DNA of 64,000 bases from DASVRA01 sp036388855 (GTDB lineage: Bacteria > Pseudomonadota > Alphaproteobacteria > Caulobacterales > Caulobacteraceae). The stretch spans positions 1 through 64,000 of the forward strand of contig DASVRA010000035.1 in the NCBI GenBank assembly GCA_036388855.1, written 5' to 3'. The position numbers and the translations under genes were made by a program. The notes below the pieces were generated by a model, which was not told the origin of the DNA, searched no databases, and saw nothing but the letters and a program-made list of their open reading frames with translations. Positions 7,947-16,113 of the stretch are shown here, in pieces (the stretch's first letter is position 1; each line of letters starts with the position of its first letter).

Positions 7947-9253
7947 GCCGAGCGCTCGACCTTCCGCGGGCGGCGCCCGCTCAAAGGGTCGAGATCCTCA
8001 CCTTCGGCTGCCGCCTGAACGCCTACGAGAGCGAGCAGATGCGCGCGCGCGCCGCCGCCGACGGGGTGGAGGACGCGGTGCTGGTCAACACCTGCGCGGT
8101 CACTGGCGAGGCGGTGCGGCAGGCTCGTCAGGCGATCCGCAAGGCCCGGCGCGAGCGGCCCGGCGCGCGCATAGTCGTCACCGGCTGCGCCGCCCAGATC
8201 GACCCCGCCGCCTTCGCCGCCATGCCCGAGGTCGACCTGGTGCTCGGCAACGCGGACAAGGCGGCGCCCGGCGCCTACGCCCCCGAGGGCGCACGCGTGC
8301 GGGTCAACGACATCTTCTCCGTACGCGAGACGGCGGCCCATCTCGCTGACGGCCTCACCGACCGCGCCCGCGCCTACGTCGAGATTCAGAACGGCTGCGA
8401 CCACCGCTGCACCTTCTGCGTCATCCCCTACGGTCGCGGCAATTCCCGCTCGGCGCCCGCCGGAGAGGTGGTCGAGCAGGTGCGCCGCCTAGCCGAACGC
8501 GGCTGGTGCGAGGTGGTGCTGACTGGGGTGGACCTGACCAGCTGGGGCGCCGACCTCCCCGGACGGCCGTCCCTCGGTCAACTGGTCGCCCGCATCTTGC
8601 GCCTCGTCCCCGAGCTCCCCCGCCTGCGCCTCTCCTCGATCGACGCCGCCGAGATCGACCCCGACCTACTGCGCTGCCTGGCCGAGGAACCACGCCTGAT
8701 GCCGCACCTGCACCTGTCGCTGCAGGCCGGCGACGACATGATCCTCAAGCGCATGAAGCGGCGCCACACCCGCGCCGACGCCCTGCAGCTGATCCACCAA
8801 GTGCGCCATGCACGCCCGAACACCGCCTTCGGGTGCGACCTTATCGCCGGATTCCCCACCGAGACGGAGGCGATGTTCGCCAACACCCTCGCCCTCGTGG
8901 AGGAAGCCGGCCTCGCTTACCTCCACGTCTTCCCCTTCAGCCCCCGCCCCGGCACGCCCGCCGCCCGTATTCCCCAGCTCCCCCGCCCGCTGGTCAAGGA
9001 GAGGGCCGCCCGCTTGCGCGAGGCCGGCGCTCAGGCCCTCGCGCGCCACCTGGACCGCCAGGTCGGCCGCACCGTCTCTGCGCTGGTGGAACGGCCGGGC
9101 CTGGCCCGGGCCGAGGACTTCACCGAAGTCGCCTTCAGCGGGGCCGCCGCCCCAGGCCAGCTCACGGCTCTGAAGGTGACGGGCCACGACGGCCGCCGTG
9201 CCGCCGCCGACCCGCTCGCCGCCGCCCCGGCGCGCGAACCCGCGCTCGCCTGA
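7943..9253 (+). CDS. mtaB: tRNA t6A37 methylthiotransferase MtaB (radical SAM)
   Basis: Converts t6A37 to ms2t6A37 in tRNAs that read ANN codons. The N-terminal UPF0004 domain carries cysteines in TFGCRLN, VNTCAVTG and VTGCAAQ for one [4Fe-4S] cluster; the radical-SAM core has CDHRCTFC for the second. 436 aa, with a C-terminal TRAM-like tail. CRLNAYESEQM is the MtaB rather than the MiaB form of the first motif. ATGA overlap with the S9 peptidase gene. Confidence 0.93.
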   Translation: MSRALDLPRAAPAQRVEILTFGCRLNAYESEQMRARAAADGVEDAVLVNTCAVTGEAVRQARQAIRKARRERPGARIVVTGCAAQIDPAAFAAMPEVDLVLGNADKAAPGAYAPEGARVRVNDIFSVRETAAHLADGLTDRARAYVEIQNGCDHRCTFCVIPYGRGNSRSAPAGEVVEQVRRLAERGWCEVVLTGVDLTSWGADLPGRPSLGQLVARILRLVPELPRLRLSSIDAAEIDPDLLRCLAEEPRLMPHLHLSLQAGDDMILKRMKRRHTRADALQLIHQVRHARPNTAFGCDLIAGFPTETEAMFANTLALVEEAGLAYLHVFPFSPRPGTPAARIPQLPRPLVKERAARLREAGAQALARHLDRQVGRTVSALVERPGLARAEDFTEVAFSGAAAPGQLTALKVTGHDGRRAAADPLAAAPAREPALA

Positions 9254-9300
9254 GGAACCTTGGCGCGGGCGCCGGCCGTTTCCCCACAGAAGGAGCCGCC

Positions 9301-9570
9301 ATGACCCAGCCCCCGCTTCGCCGGCCAAACGTCGAGGTCGCTCGCGGCGACCGCCACGACATGCGCCTCGAGCCCGACCCCGGACAGCTGGCGAAGGCCG
9401 AGCCGGTCTATCCCACCGACGACGGCGTGCGCCCCTCGATGGAGCACAGCGCCGGCTCGGAGCGGCTGGACAACCCCGCCATGCCGCCGCCCGAAAGCGT
9501 GGAGGAGGAAAACCTGCCGAGCGTCTGGGAGGCGCTGAGCGAGGACGGCGCTGCCCACCGGCGGGAATAG
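9301..9570 (+). CDS. Small hydrophilic protein of unknown function
   Basis: 89 aa, acidic and proline-rich, predicted mostly disordered, with no signal peptide or membrane segment. Support for it being a real gene: AGAAGGAG lies 6 bases before the ATG, and it stands alone between mtaB and the CsbD gene on the same strand. I recognise no domain. Its location next to a stress-type CsbD gene is suggestive only. Confidence 0.6.
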   Translation: MTQPPLRRPNVEVARGDRHDMRLEPDPGQLAKAEPVYPTDDGVRPSMEHSAGSERLDNPAMPPPESVEEENLPSVWEALSEDGAAHRRE

Positions 9571-9645
9571 GAGGAACGGCCACGCCCCGCGCCCGTTTCA
9601 CATTTGATCGCTTCCACGTCGGACGCGACCAGATGGAGATGTGAC

Positions 9646-9822
9646 ATGGACAAGGACCGCGTGGACGGCGCCGCCACCAACATGGGCGGCAAGGTCAAGG
9701 AAGCCGCCGGCAAGGTGACCGGCGACGAGAAGATGAAGCGTGACGGCCAGGTGGATCAGGCCCGCGGCAAGGTCGAGAACGCCGTCGGCGGCGTGAAGGA
9801 CACTCTGCGCGGCGACCGCTAG
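9646..9822 (+). CDS. CsbD-family stress-response protein
   Basis: 58 aa, highly charged, with the family pattern MDKDRVDGAATNMGGKVKEA followed by GKVTGDEKMKRDGQ and QARGKVENAVGGVKD. CsbD proteins are small general-stress proteins of unknown biochemical role. The ATG at 9646 follows a GGAG-type site; the in-frame start at 9604 would add a non-conserved leader. A GC-rich inverted repeat follows the stop. Confidence 0.88.
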   Translation: MDKDRVDGAATNMGGKVKEAAGKVTGDEKMKRDGQVDQARGKVENAVGGVKDTLRGDR

Positions 9823-9847
9823 TCGCCCTCGTCAAAAGACGAAACAG

Positions 9848-9867
9848 CGGCCGCCTCCGGGCGGCCG
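9848..9867 (+). terminator. Probable intrinsic terminator after the CsbD gene
   Basis: CGGCCGCC and GGCGGCCG form a perfect 8-bp stem with a 4-base loop, preceded by an A-rich stretch and followed by TTGTCGTT, a weak T tract. It separates csbD from hisS. Confidence 0.5.
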
Positions 9868-9927
9868 TTGTCGTTGGCGGACCGGCTTTCTTGTCCGCCA
9901 CCAGCCGCTCCTGTAGAGCCCGCGCCC

Positions 9928-11409
9928 ATGGCCGAGACCGAGTTCCGACCGCTGGCGCGGGTCCCCCGCGGCTTCGCCGACCGGCGCGCGCGCGACCTTG
10001 CCGCCGAGCGCCGCATCCTCGAGGCGGTCGCCGGCGTCTACGAACGCTACGGCTTCGAACAGCTGGCCACCCCGGCGTTCGAATACGCCGATGCGCTCGG
10101 CAAGTTCCTCCCCGACGCCGACCGCCCCAACGAAGGCGTGTTCGCCCTCCAGGACGATGACGAGCAGTGGCTGGCGCTGCGCTACGACCTCACCGCCCCG
10201 CTCGCCCGCTTCGCCGCCGAGAACTGGCAGACCCTGCCCAAACCGTTTCGCCGCTACGCCTTCGGTCCGGTCTGGCGCAACGAGAAGCCCGGCCCCGGCC
10301 GCTACCGCGAATTCATCCAGTGCGACGCCGACACCGTCGGCTCCGCCCGCCCCGAGTCCGACGCCGAGATCGTCGCCATGGCCGCCGAGGGCCTCGAAGC
10401 CGCCGGCCTGCGCCGCGGCGCCTACGTGCTCAAGATCAACGACCGCAAGCTGCTCGACGGCGTGCTCGACGAACTCGACGTCTTCGCGCCGCCCCAACGC
10501 CTGGCCGTCCTGCGCGCGCTCGACAAGGTCGACCGCCTGGGCTGGGACGGCGTGGCCCTGCTGCTGGGCGAGGGCCGCATGGACGAGTCCGGCGCCTACA
10601 CCAAGGGCGCTGGCCTCCCCTCCGCCGCAATCCACGCCATCCTGCGCTTCGCCTCCGTCGGCGCCGCCGACAGCCGCCGCGGCTTCCTCGACCAACTCGG
10701 CGGCCTGACCGGCCCCTTCGGCGGCCAGGCCGCCCTGGCAGACCTCGCCCGCATCGACGAGGCGCTGACTCTCATGGGCGTCGGCGACGACCGCGCCCGC
10801 TTCGACGTGTCGGTGGTGCGCGGCCTCGAATACTACACCGGCCCGGTGTTCGAGGCCGAGATGCTGCTCGAAGCTACTGACGAACGCGGTCAGCCGCTCA
10901 GCTTCGGCTCCGTCGGCGGCGGCGGCCGCTACGACGACCTGGTGGCCCGCTTCACCGGCGAACAAGTCCCCGCCACCGGCTTCTCCTTCGGCGTCTCCCG
11001 CCTCGCCGCCGCCCTCCGCGCCGCCGGCGTCGCCCCTGCTGGGGAGGGCAGGGGCCCCGTGGTGGTGATCGCCTTCGATCAGGCCGCCATGGCCGAATAC
11101 TTCGCCGCCGCCGCCGAACTGCGGCGCGCCGGCATTCCCGCCGAAGTCTACCTCGGCGCCTCGGGCATGAGGGCCCAGATGAAATACGCCGACCGTCGCC
11201 TCTCGCCGGCCGCCGTGATCCTGGGTGGCGACGAATTGGCCGCCGGGACCGTCACGATCAAGGACCTCGACCTGGGCCGCGAACTCGCCGCCGGCCTGAA
11301 GGACAATACCGCCTGGCGCACCGAGCGCCCGGGCCAGCTCACCGTCCCCCGCGCCGACCTCGTCACGGCCGTGCGCCGCATCGTGGAAGGTGCGGCCGTC
11401 GGAGTGTGA
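9928..11409 (+). CDS. hisS: Histidine--tRNA ligase, alphaproteobacterial type
   Basis: 493 aa class II aminoacyl-tRNA synthetase. Visible motifs: RYDLTAPLARF, RRYAFGPVWRNEKPGPGRYR (motif 2 region), the histidine-A signature RGLEYYTGPVF and a C-terminal anticodon-binding domain from about residue 375. Motif 2 and flanks differ from the E. coli form, as expected for alphaproteobacteria, whose tRNA-His often lacks G-1. The Met at 9928 is chosen; an in-frame start at 9868 would add a proline-rich leader inside the terminator region. An APAGEGRGP insertion between catalytic and anticodon domains (11032-11057) is encoded by a GC-rich palindromic segment. Confidence 0.93.
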   Translation: MAETEFRPLARVPRGFADRRARDLAAERRILEAVAGVYERYGFEQLATPAFEYADALGKFLPDADRPNEGVFALQDDDEQWLALRYDLTAPLARFAAENWQTLPKPFRRYAFGPVWRNEKPGPGRYREFIQCDADTVGSARPESDAEIVAMAAEGLEAAGLRRGAYVLKINDRKLLDGVLDELDVFAPPQRLAVLRALDKVDRLGWDGVALLLGEGRMDESGAYTKGAGLPSAAIHAILRFASVGAADSRRGFLDQLGGLTGPFGGQAALADLARIDEALTLMGVGDDRARFDVSVVRGLEYYTGPVFEAEMLLEATDERGQPLSFGSVGGGGRYDDLVARFTGEQVPATGFSFGVSRLAAALRAAGVAPAGEGRGPVVVIAFDQAAMAEYFAAAAELRRAGIPAEVYLGASGMRAQMKYADRRLSPAAVILGGDELAAGTVTIKDLDLGRELAAGLKDNTAWRTERPGQLTVPRADLVTAVRRIVEGAAVGV

Positions 11410-11448
11410 TCTGTGCGCATCTGTCGCTCCCCCTATTGTGTCAGCACG

Positions 11449-11602
11449 TTGACAAGACGGAGCTTCTGCCGCTTTTGTTAACGGGTGAGGCGCGGGACCG
11501 GGTCCTACCGCTTCAGGCGTTTCGGGGAGGAAACGTCCGCCTTCAAAAGCGCGAAAAATGGCGAGCCCGCTGCGTTCATCTCCCGCAGCGGGCTCGTTTC
11601 GT
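11449..11602 (+). ncRNA. Candidate structured transcript in the hisS-antiporter gap
   Basis: This 284-base gap between hisS and the antiporter gene contains a possible -35 (TTGACA, 11449-11454), then three inverted repeats: GGAC/GTCC at 11495-11505, CGTTTC/GAAACG at 11518-11535 with a GGGGAG loop, and the strong terminator at 11562-11596. No convincing -10 was found 16-18 bases after the -35. It may be a small RNA, or simply the long 3' UTR of hisS. Confidence 0.25.
11562..11602 (+). terminator. Strong intrinsic terminator
   Basis: A perfect 13-bp stem (CGAGCCCGCTGCG with CGCAGCGGGCTCG) around a 9-base loop, followed by TTTCGTTT. It ends transcription from hisS or from an independent small transcript. 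Confidence 0.75.
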
Positions 11603-11693
11603 TTCCGGCGCCTGATCTCCCAGACCACGGCGCCTCCGGCTAACTGCCGCTCAGCCCTTGGCGAGGCGGCGGGTCCCGGGTGACAGTGGCCCC

Positions 11694-13436
11694 ATGGCCG
11701 CCGAGCTCCAGCCGCAGACCTACTCCAACGTCACCGCCTTCCTGGCGACGGCGGGCATCGTCGTGCCGTTGTTCAAGCGGCTGCGCATCAGCCCCGTCCT
11801 TGGCTTCCTCGGCGCCGGCGTCGCGCTCGGCCCCTACGGCCTCGGCAGTCTGGTGCCCCAGGCGCCCTTCCTCGACTACGTCACCGTCACCCGCCCCGAG
11901 CAGATCGCCGAGCTGGCGGAGTTCGGCGTCATCTTCCTCCTGTTCATGATCGGCATCGAGCTGTCGTGGGAGCGCCTGCGGCTGATGCGCCGGCTGGTGT
12001 TCGGCCTGGGCGGCATTCAGGTGGCGGTGTGCGCGGTGCTGATAGCTGTCGCCGCCATCGCTCTCGGTCTGTCCGCGCCGGCCGCCTTCGCCCTTGGCGC
12101 CGCCCTGGCCCTGTCCTCCACGGCCGTGGTCACCTCCGTGCTTTCGGAGGATCGGCGCCTGCACGCGCCGGAAGGGCGGGCGGCCTTCGGCGTGCTGCTG
12201 TTCCAGGACCTGGCGCTGGCGCCGATCCTGATCGCGGTGGCCCTGTTCGCCGGCCGGGGCGTGGGCGGACCGCTCGGCCTGGTCGAGGCGCTGGCGCCCG
12301 CCGTGGTGGGCTTGGCCGTCTTGGTCATCGCCGGGCGGCTGATCCTGCGCCCGCTATTCCGCTCCGCCGCCCGCGCCAAGAGCCCCGAGCTGTTCATGGC
12401 CGCCAGCCTGCTGGTGGTGATCGCCGCCAGCCTGGCGGCGGCCGCCCTGCACCTGTCGCCGGCGCTCGGCGCCTTCGTCGCGGGCCTGCTGCTGGCCGAA
12501 ACCGAGTTCCGCCACGAGGTCGAGGTGCTGATCGAGCCGTTCCGAGGCCTGCTGCTCGGCCTGTTCTTCGTTTCGGTCGGCGTGGCGCTGAACCTCCCGC
12601 TCCTCGCGGCCCAGCCGCTGGCCATCCTCGGCGCCGCGGCGGGCTTCCTGGTGCTGAAGGCGGCGGTCACAACGCTGCTTGGACGAGGCTTCGGCCTGAG
12701 CTGGACCACCGCCATGCAGGCGGGCCTGCTCATCGGCGCCGGCGGAGAGTTTGCCTTCGTCATCCTGGACCAGGCGGTGCGCTCCCGGCTGCTGCCGCCG
12801 GGACTCGCCCAGGCGCTGAGCGTCTCTGTGACGCTGACCATGTTCGCCATCCCCGCCCTGGCCTGGCTCGGGCGCAGGCTGGACGCGGGCGCCCAACGGC
12901 GGCGGCTGCAGGGCTACGCCCCTCCGGATGTCGCGCCCGAACCTGCGCCCGGCTGCGTCTTGATCGTCGGCTATGGCCGTGTGGGACAGGTGGTCGGCGA
13001 GATGCTCTCGCGCCACGACAAGCCCTGGTGCGCCATCGACAGCGACGCGCGCGCAGTGGAGGCGGGACGCGCCAGGGGCGTGAACGTCTTCTACGGCGAA
13101 GCCTCCCGCCCCGAGCTGCTGGAACGGTGCGGCCTGCTCGCCGCGCCCGCGGTGGTCCTCACCATGGACGCGCCGGAAGTGGCCGAGGCGGTCACCGCCA
13201 CCGTACGCCGGCTGCGGCCGGACGTCGGCCTGGTCGCGCGCGCCCGCGACGCCCGCCACGCGCGGCGCCTCTACGAGCTCGGGGCCACCAACGTGGTGCC
13301 CGAGACGGTGGAAGCCAGCCTGCAGCTCTCCGAAGCCCTGCTGGTCGACATCGGCGTCCCGATGGGCTGGGTTATCGCCTCCATCCACGAGAAGCGCGAC
13401 GAGGTGCGGAAGTCGCTGGCGCCTCCGACGGCGTAA
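11694..13436 (+). CDS. CPA2-family cation:proton antiporter with RCK domain (KefB/KefC-like)
   Basis: 580 aa. Residues 1 to about 385 form a 12-13 helix Na+/H+ exchanger domain (GFLGAGVALGPYGLG, LLFMIGIELSW, SSTAVVTSVLSED). The rest is a TrkA-N/RCK domain with the Rossmann motif VGYGRVGQVVGE and a second block CAIDSDARAVE. This architecture is that of glutathione- or nucleotide-gated potassium efflux systems in the inner membrane. No KefF/KefG-type ancillary gene is adjacent. The ATG at 11694 is preceded by GGTGA; a TTG further upstream is less likely. Confidence 0.88.
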   Translation: MAAELQPQTYSNVTAFLATAGIVVPLFKRLRISPVLGFLGAGVALGPYGLGSLVPQAPFLDYVTVTRPEQIAELAEFGVIFLLFMIGIELSWERLRLMRRLVFGLGGIQVAVCAVLIAVAAIALGLSAPAAFALGAALALSSTAVVTSVLSEDRRLHAPEGRAAFGVLLFQDLALAPILIAVALFAGRGVGGPLGLVEALAPAVVGLAVLVIAGRLILRPLFRSAARAKSPELFMAASLLVVIAASLAAAALHLSPALGAFVAGLLLAETEFRHEVEVLIEPFRGLLLGLFFVSVGVALNLPLLAAQPLAILGAAAGFLVLKAAVTTLLGRGFGLSWTTAMQAGLLIGAGGEFAFVILDQAVRSRLLPPGLAQALSVSVTLTMFAIPALAWLGRRLDAGAQRRRLQGYAPPDVAPEPAPGCVLIVGYGRVGQVVGEMLSRHDKPWCAIDSDARAVEAGRARGVNVFYGEASRPELLERCGLLAAPAVVLTMDAPEVAEAVTATVRRLRPDVGLVARARDARHARRLYELGATNVVPETVEASLQLSEALLVDIGVPMGWVIASIHEKRDEVRKSLAPPTA

Positions 13437-13472
13437 CCTTAGCGATCCCTTCACCGCGCGGCGGTATGAGTC

Positions 13473-15122
13473 ATGCAGGGGCGCCTTCGGGCGAATGGCA
13501 TGCTGGGCTCTGTGGTGAACGCCAAACTCCTTCCTCGTGTCCTGCGCGACCGGCGCGGCAACGTGACCCTGATCTTCGCGCTCGCCGCGCTCCCGATGCT
13601 CCTGGGCATCGGCGTGGCGGTGGACCTCAGCAACGCCACCCGCGTGCGCCTGGCGCTGCAGGACGCCACCGATGCGGCGGTGCTGGCCGTCGGCCGCGCT
13701 GGCCCCTCGGTGCCGCAAAGCCAACTCGAGGCCGTGGCCCGGCAATACATGGACGCGAGCTACAACTACAACGACATCGCCTACGCGATCAGCAAGGTCA
13801 GCTACGATGCGGGGGCCATGACGGCGCGGCTGGACACCAGCGCGGACGTGCCCACCACCTTCATGGCCATGTTCGGCAAGACAGTGATGCCGGTCAGCGC
13901 CCACTCAGTCAGCAAGGCCATGAGCGTCGAGATCGCCCTCGTGCTGGACACCTCCGGATCGATGGCCGAGGCGGCCGGCGACGGCACAAAGATCGAGGCC
14001 CTGAAGCAGGCGTCCAAGGCGCTGTTCGCGCGCATGTACGGCTCCAAGGTGCTGAACAACCGCTTCGCCATCTCCATCGTGCCCTTCGCCGCGTCGGTGA
14101 ACGTGGGCTCGGGGCACGCGGGCGCCTACTGGATCGACAAGTCAGACTCCAAACTCAACACTGAGGACTTCGAGTCCAGCGGCGGCCACAAGATGACAAA
14201 GATCACGGCCCTGAACCCGTCGACCGGCATGAGCAATGCCTCCTGGGGCGGCTGCGTGATCAGCCGGGCCAAAGGTTATGACGTTACCGACGATGCTCCC
14301 GTCGCCAATCGGGCCGACACACTGTTCTCACCCTGGTTCGCGCCCGACGAGCCGGGCCCGCCGACAACGCAGTATACGGTTGTCAATGGCGCGCCCTACT
14401 TGAATAGTTACTTGGATGACAACGGCGGGGACTGCACGGCAGACAGAACAATAGATCAGCTGAACGCCGAGACGCCTCGCAAGAAACAAGAGCGGGGCTG
14501 CAAGTATCGAGGGGCTACGCCCCTATTGGGAAGGTCTATGACCGGCACAATGACCGGCCCGAATTTTCTTTGCGACTCACAAGCGATAACTCCGCTCACT
14601 ACCACGCGCGCAACACTCGACAGCGCCGTGGACGCCCTTGGGCCGCAAGGGAACACTAACATCCTGGAAGGCTTCGCCTGGGGCTGGCGGACGCTTTCGC
14701 CGGCGGAGCCCTTCACCGGGGGAAAAGCCTACGACAGTCCCAACAACTATAAGGTTATCATCCTGATGACCGACGGCCTAAATACAATTGGCGCCATGCC
14801 GAATATTAATCAGTCCTATTATACCGGCTACGGCTACATGTGGCAGAAGCGCCTGAGAGATCCCGCGACCAGCGACGAGACGCTCAACAGGACCGAAGCC
14901 AATGCGAAGACGGCCAAGGCCTGCGAGAACGCCAAGGCGAGGGGGATCGCCGTCTACACTATCGCCTTCGGGTCTGGCGCGGTGGGATCGCGGCCCTTGC
15001 TCAAGGGCTGCGCCTCCAGGCCTGAAGCCCCCTATTTCAACGCGCCGGTGAACGCCAGCGAACTGGAGCCGGTGTTCCTCAAGATCGCCGAAAGCATCAA
15101 CCGGATGCGCATCGCGCAGTAG
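13473..15122 (+). CDS. TadG-like pilus/surface protein with von Willebrand factor A domain
   Basis: 549 aa. N-terminal RRGNVTLIFALAALPMLLGI (about residues 27-46) is the TadE/TadG-type membrane anchor typical of Flp-pilus pseudopilins; the rest is extracytoplasmic. The VWA domain begins with IALVLDTSGSM near residue 155 (MIDAS DxSxS) and continues through IILMTDGLNTIG. The segment 14,280-14,860 is much less GC-rich (some 60-base lines about 45-50%) than flanking genes. No other tad genes are nearby, so this is an orphan copy. Start uncertain: 13473 or 13500. Confidence 0.8.
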   Translation: MQGRLRANGMLGSVVNAKLLPRVLRDRRGNVTLIFALAALPMLLGIGVAVDLSNATRVRLALQDATDAAVLAVGRAGPSVPQSQLEAVARQYMDASYNYNDIAYAISKVSYDAGAMTARLDTSADVPTTFMAMFGKTVMPVSAHSVSKAMSVEIALVLDTSGSMAEAAGDGTKIEALKQASKALFARMYGSKVLNNRFAISIVPFAASVNVGSGHAGAYWIDKSDSKLNTEDFESSGGHKMTKITALNPSTGMSNASWGGCVISRAKGYDVTDDAPVANRADTLFSPWFAPDEPGPPTTQYTVVNGAPYLNSYLDDNGGDCTADRTIDQLNAETPRKKQERGCKYRGATPLLGRSMTGTMTGPNFLCDSQAITPLTTTRATLDSAVDALGPQGNTNILEGFAWGWRTLSPAEPFTGGKAYDSPNNYKVIILMTDGLNTIGAMPNINQSYYTGYGYMWQKRLRDPATSDETLNRTEANAKTAKACENAKARGIAVYTIAFGSGAVGSRPLLKGCASRPEAPYFNAPVNASELEPVFLKIAESINRMRIAQ

Positions 15123-15189
15123 CGCGCTCCCGCCGCTGTCTCGACTCGCCCGCCCGTGCTAGGCGGCCAGTTTCTGGAAGCGAGGCGGC

Positions 15190-15990
15190 ATGAGCGACTG
15201 GCTGGCGGCAGTGATCCTGGGGTTGGTGGAGGGGATCACTGAGTTCATCCCGGTTTCCTCCACGGGTCACCTGATCCTGACCAAGGAGGCGCTCGGCCTG
15301 CAGGGCCCCGCCTGGGACACCTTCATCGTGATGATCCAACTGGGCGCTATCCTTGGCGTCGTGGCCCTTTACTTCGGCCGTCTATGGAAGGTACTGGTCA
15401 CCCTGCCCAGCGACCCCGGCTCGCGCCGCTTCGCGCTCAGCGTCCTGGTCGCCTTCCTGCCTGCTGTGGTCCTGGGCCTGCTGCTGCACGATTTCATCAA
15501 GCGGGTGCTGTTTGAGAGCCCGCTCTTGATCTGCGTCTCTCTGATCGTCGGCGGCGTCGCCCTTCTCGCGATCGAACGGTGGCGGCCCAAGCCACGCTAC
15601 GAGGACGCCATGTCACTGCCGCTGATCACCGCGCTCGGCGTGGGTCTGTTCCAGGTGCTGTCGATGATCCCCGGCGTCTCCCGCTCGGGCGCCACAATCT
15701 CCGGCGCGCTGCTGCTCGGCGCCGACCGGCGCGCGGCCGCTGAGTTCTCCTTCTTCCTCGCCATCCCCACCATGCTTGGGGCCTTCGCGCTGGACGCCTG
15801 GGAGAGCCGCGACCAGCTCACCGGCGACGTCGCCAGTCTGATCGCCATCGGCTTCGTCGTCTCCTTCATCTCCGGCGTGGTGGTGGTGAAGTGGATGATC
15901 GACTTCGTCACCCGCCACGGCTTCACCCCCTTCGCCTGGTGGCGCATCGTGGTGGGCGCGACCGGGCTGGCGGCCCTGGCGCTGACCTAA
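15190..15990 (+). CDS. uppP: Undecaprenyl-diphosphatase (UppP/BacA)
   Basis: Recycles undecaprenyl pyrophosphate to the monophosphate carrier for peptidoglycan synthesis; confers bacitracin tolerance. 266 aa inner-membrane protein with about eight helices. The catalytic motifs are GLVEGITEFIPVSSTGHLIL (residues 11-30) and the second repeat PGVSRSGATISGALLLG. GAGG lies 5 bases before the ATG. Confidence 0.96.
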   Translation: MSDWLAAVILGLVEGITEFIPVSSTGHLILTKEALGLQGPAWDTFIVMIQLGAILGVVALYFGRLWKVLVTLPSDPGSRRFALSVLVAFLPAVVLGLLLHDFIKRVLFESPLLICVSLIVGGVALLAIERWRPKPRYEDAMSLPLITALGVGLFQVLSMIPGVSRSGATISGALLLGADRRAAAEFSFFLAIPTMLGAFALDAWESRDQLTGDVASLIAIGFVVSFISGVVVVKWMIDFVTRHGFTPFAWWRIVVGATGLAALALT

Positions 15991-16113
15991 AGCCGGCCGG
16001 TTCTTGATCCAACATGCCGCACTAGCGCCCGCGGCCGGAAGGGCCATATGGGCCTCGCCGTCGAGCCCATGATGTCTCCGGCGCGTCTCCTCCCTCACCA
16101 AGCCTGAAGAAGG

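Noticed and set aside
9832..11628. Open frame of 598 codons on the minus strand opposite hisS
   Set aside because: It is a GC-driven shadow of hisS: low complexity (Gly, Ala, Val), no motifs, and spans two terminator-like repeats.
12354..13904. Long minus-strand open frame opposite the antiporter and TadG-like genes
   Set aside because: Repetitive His/Gln/Arg-rich translation with no domain; the plus-strand genes explain the region.
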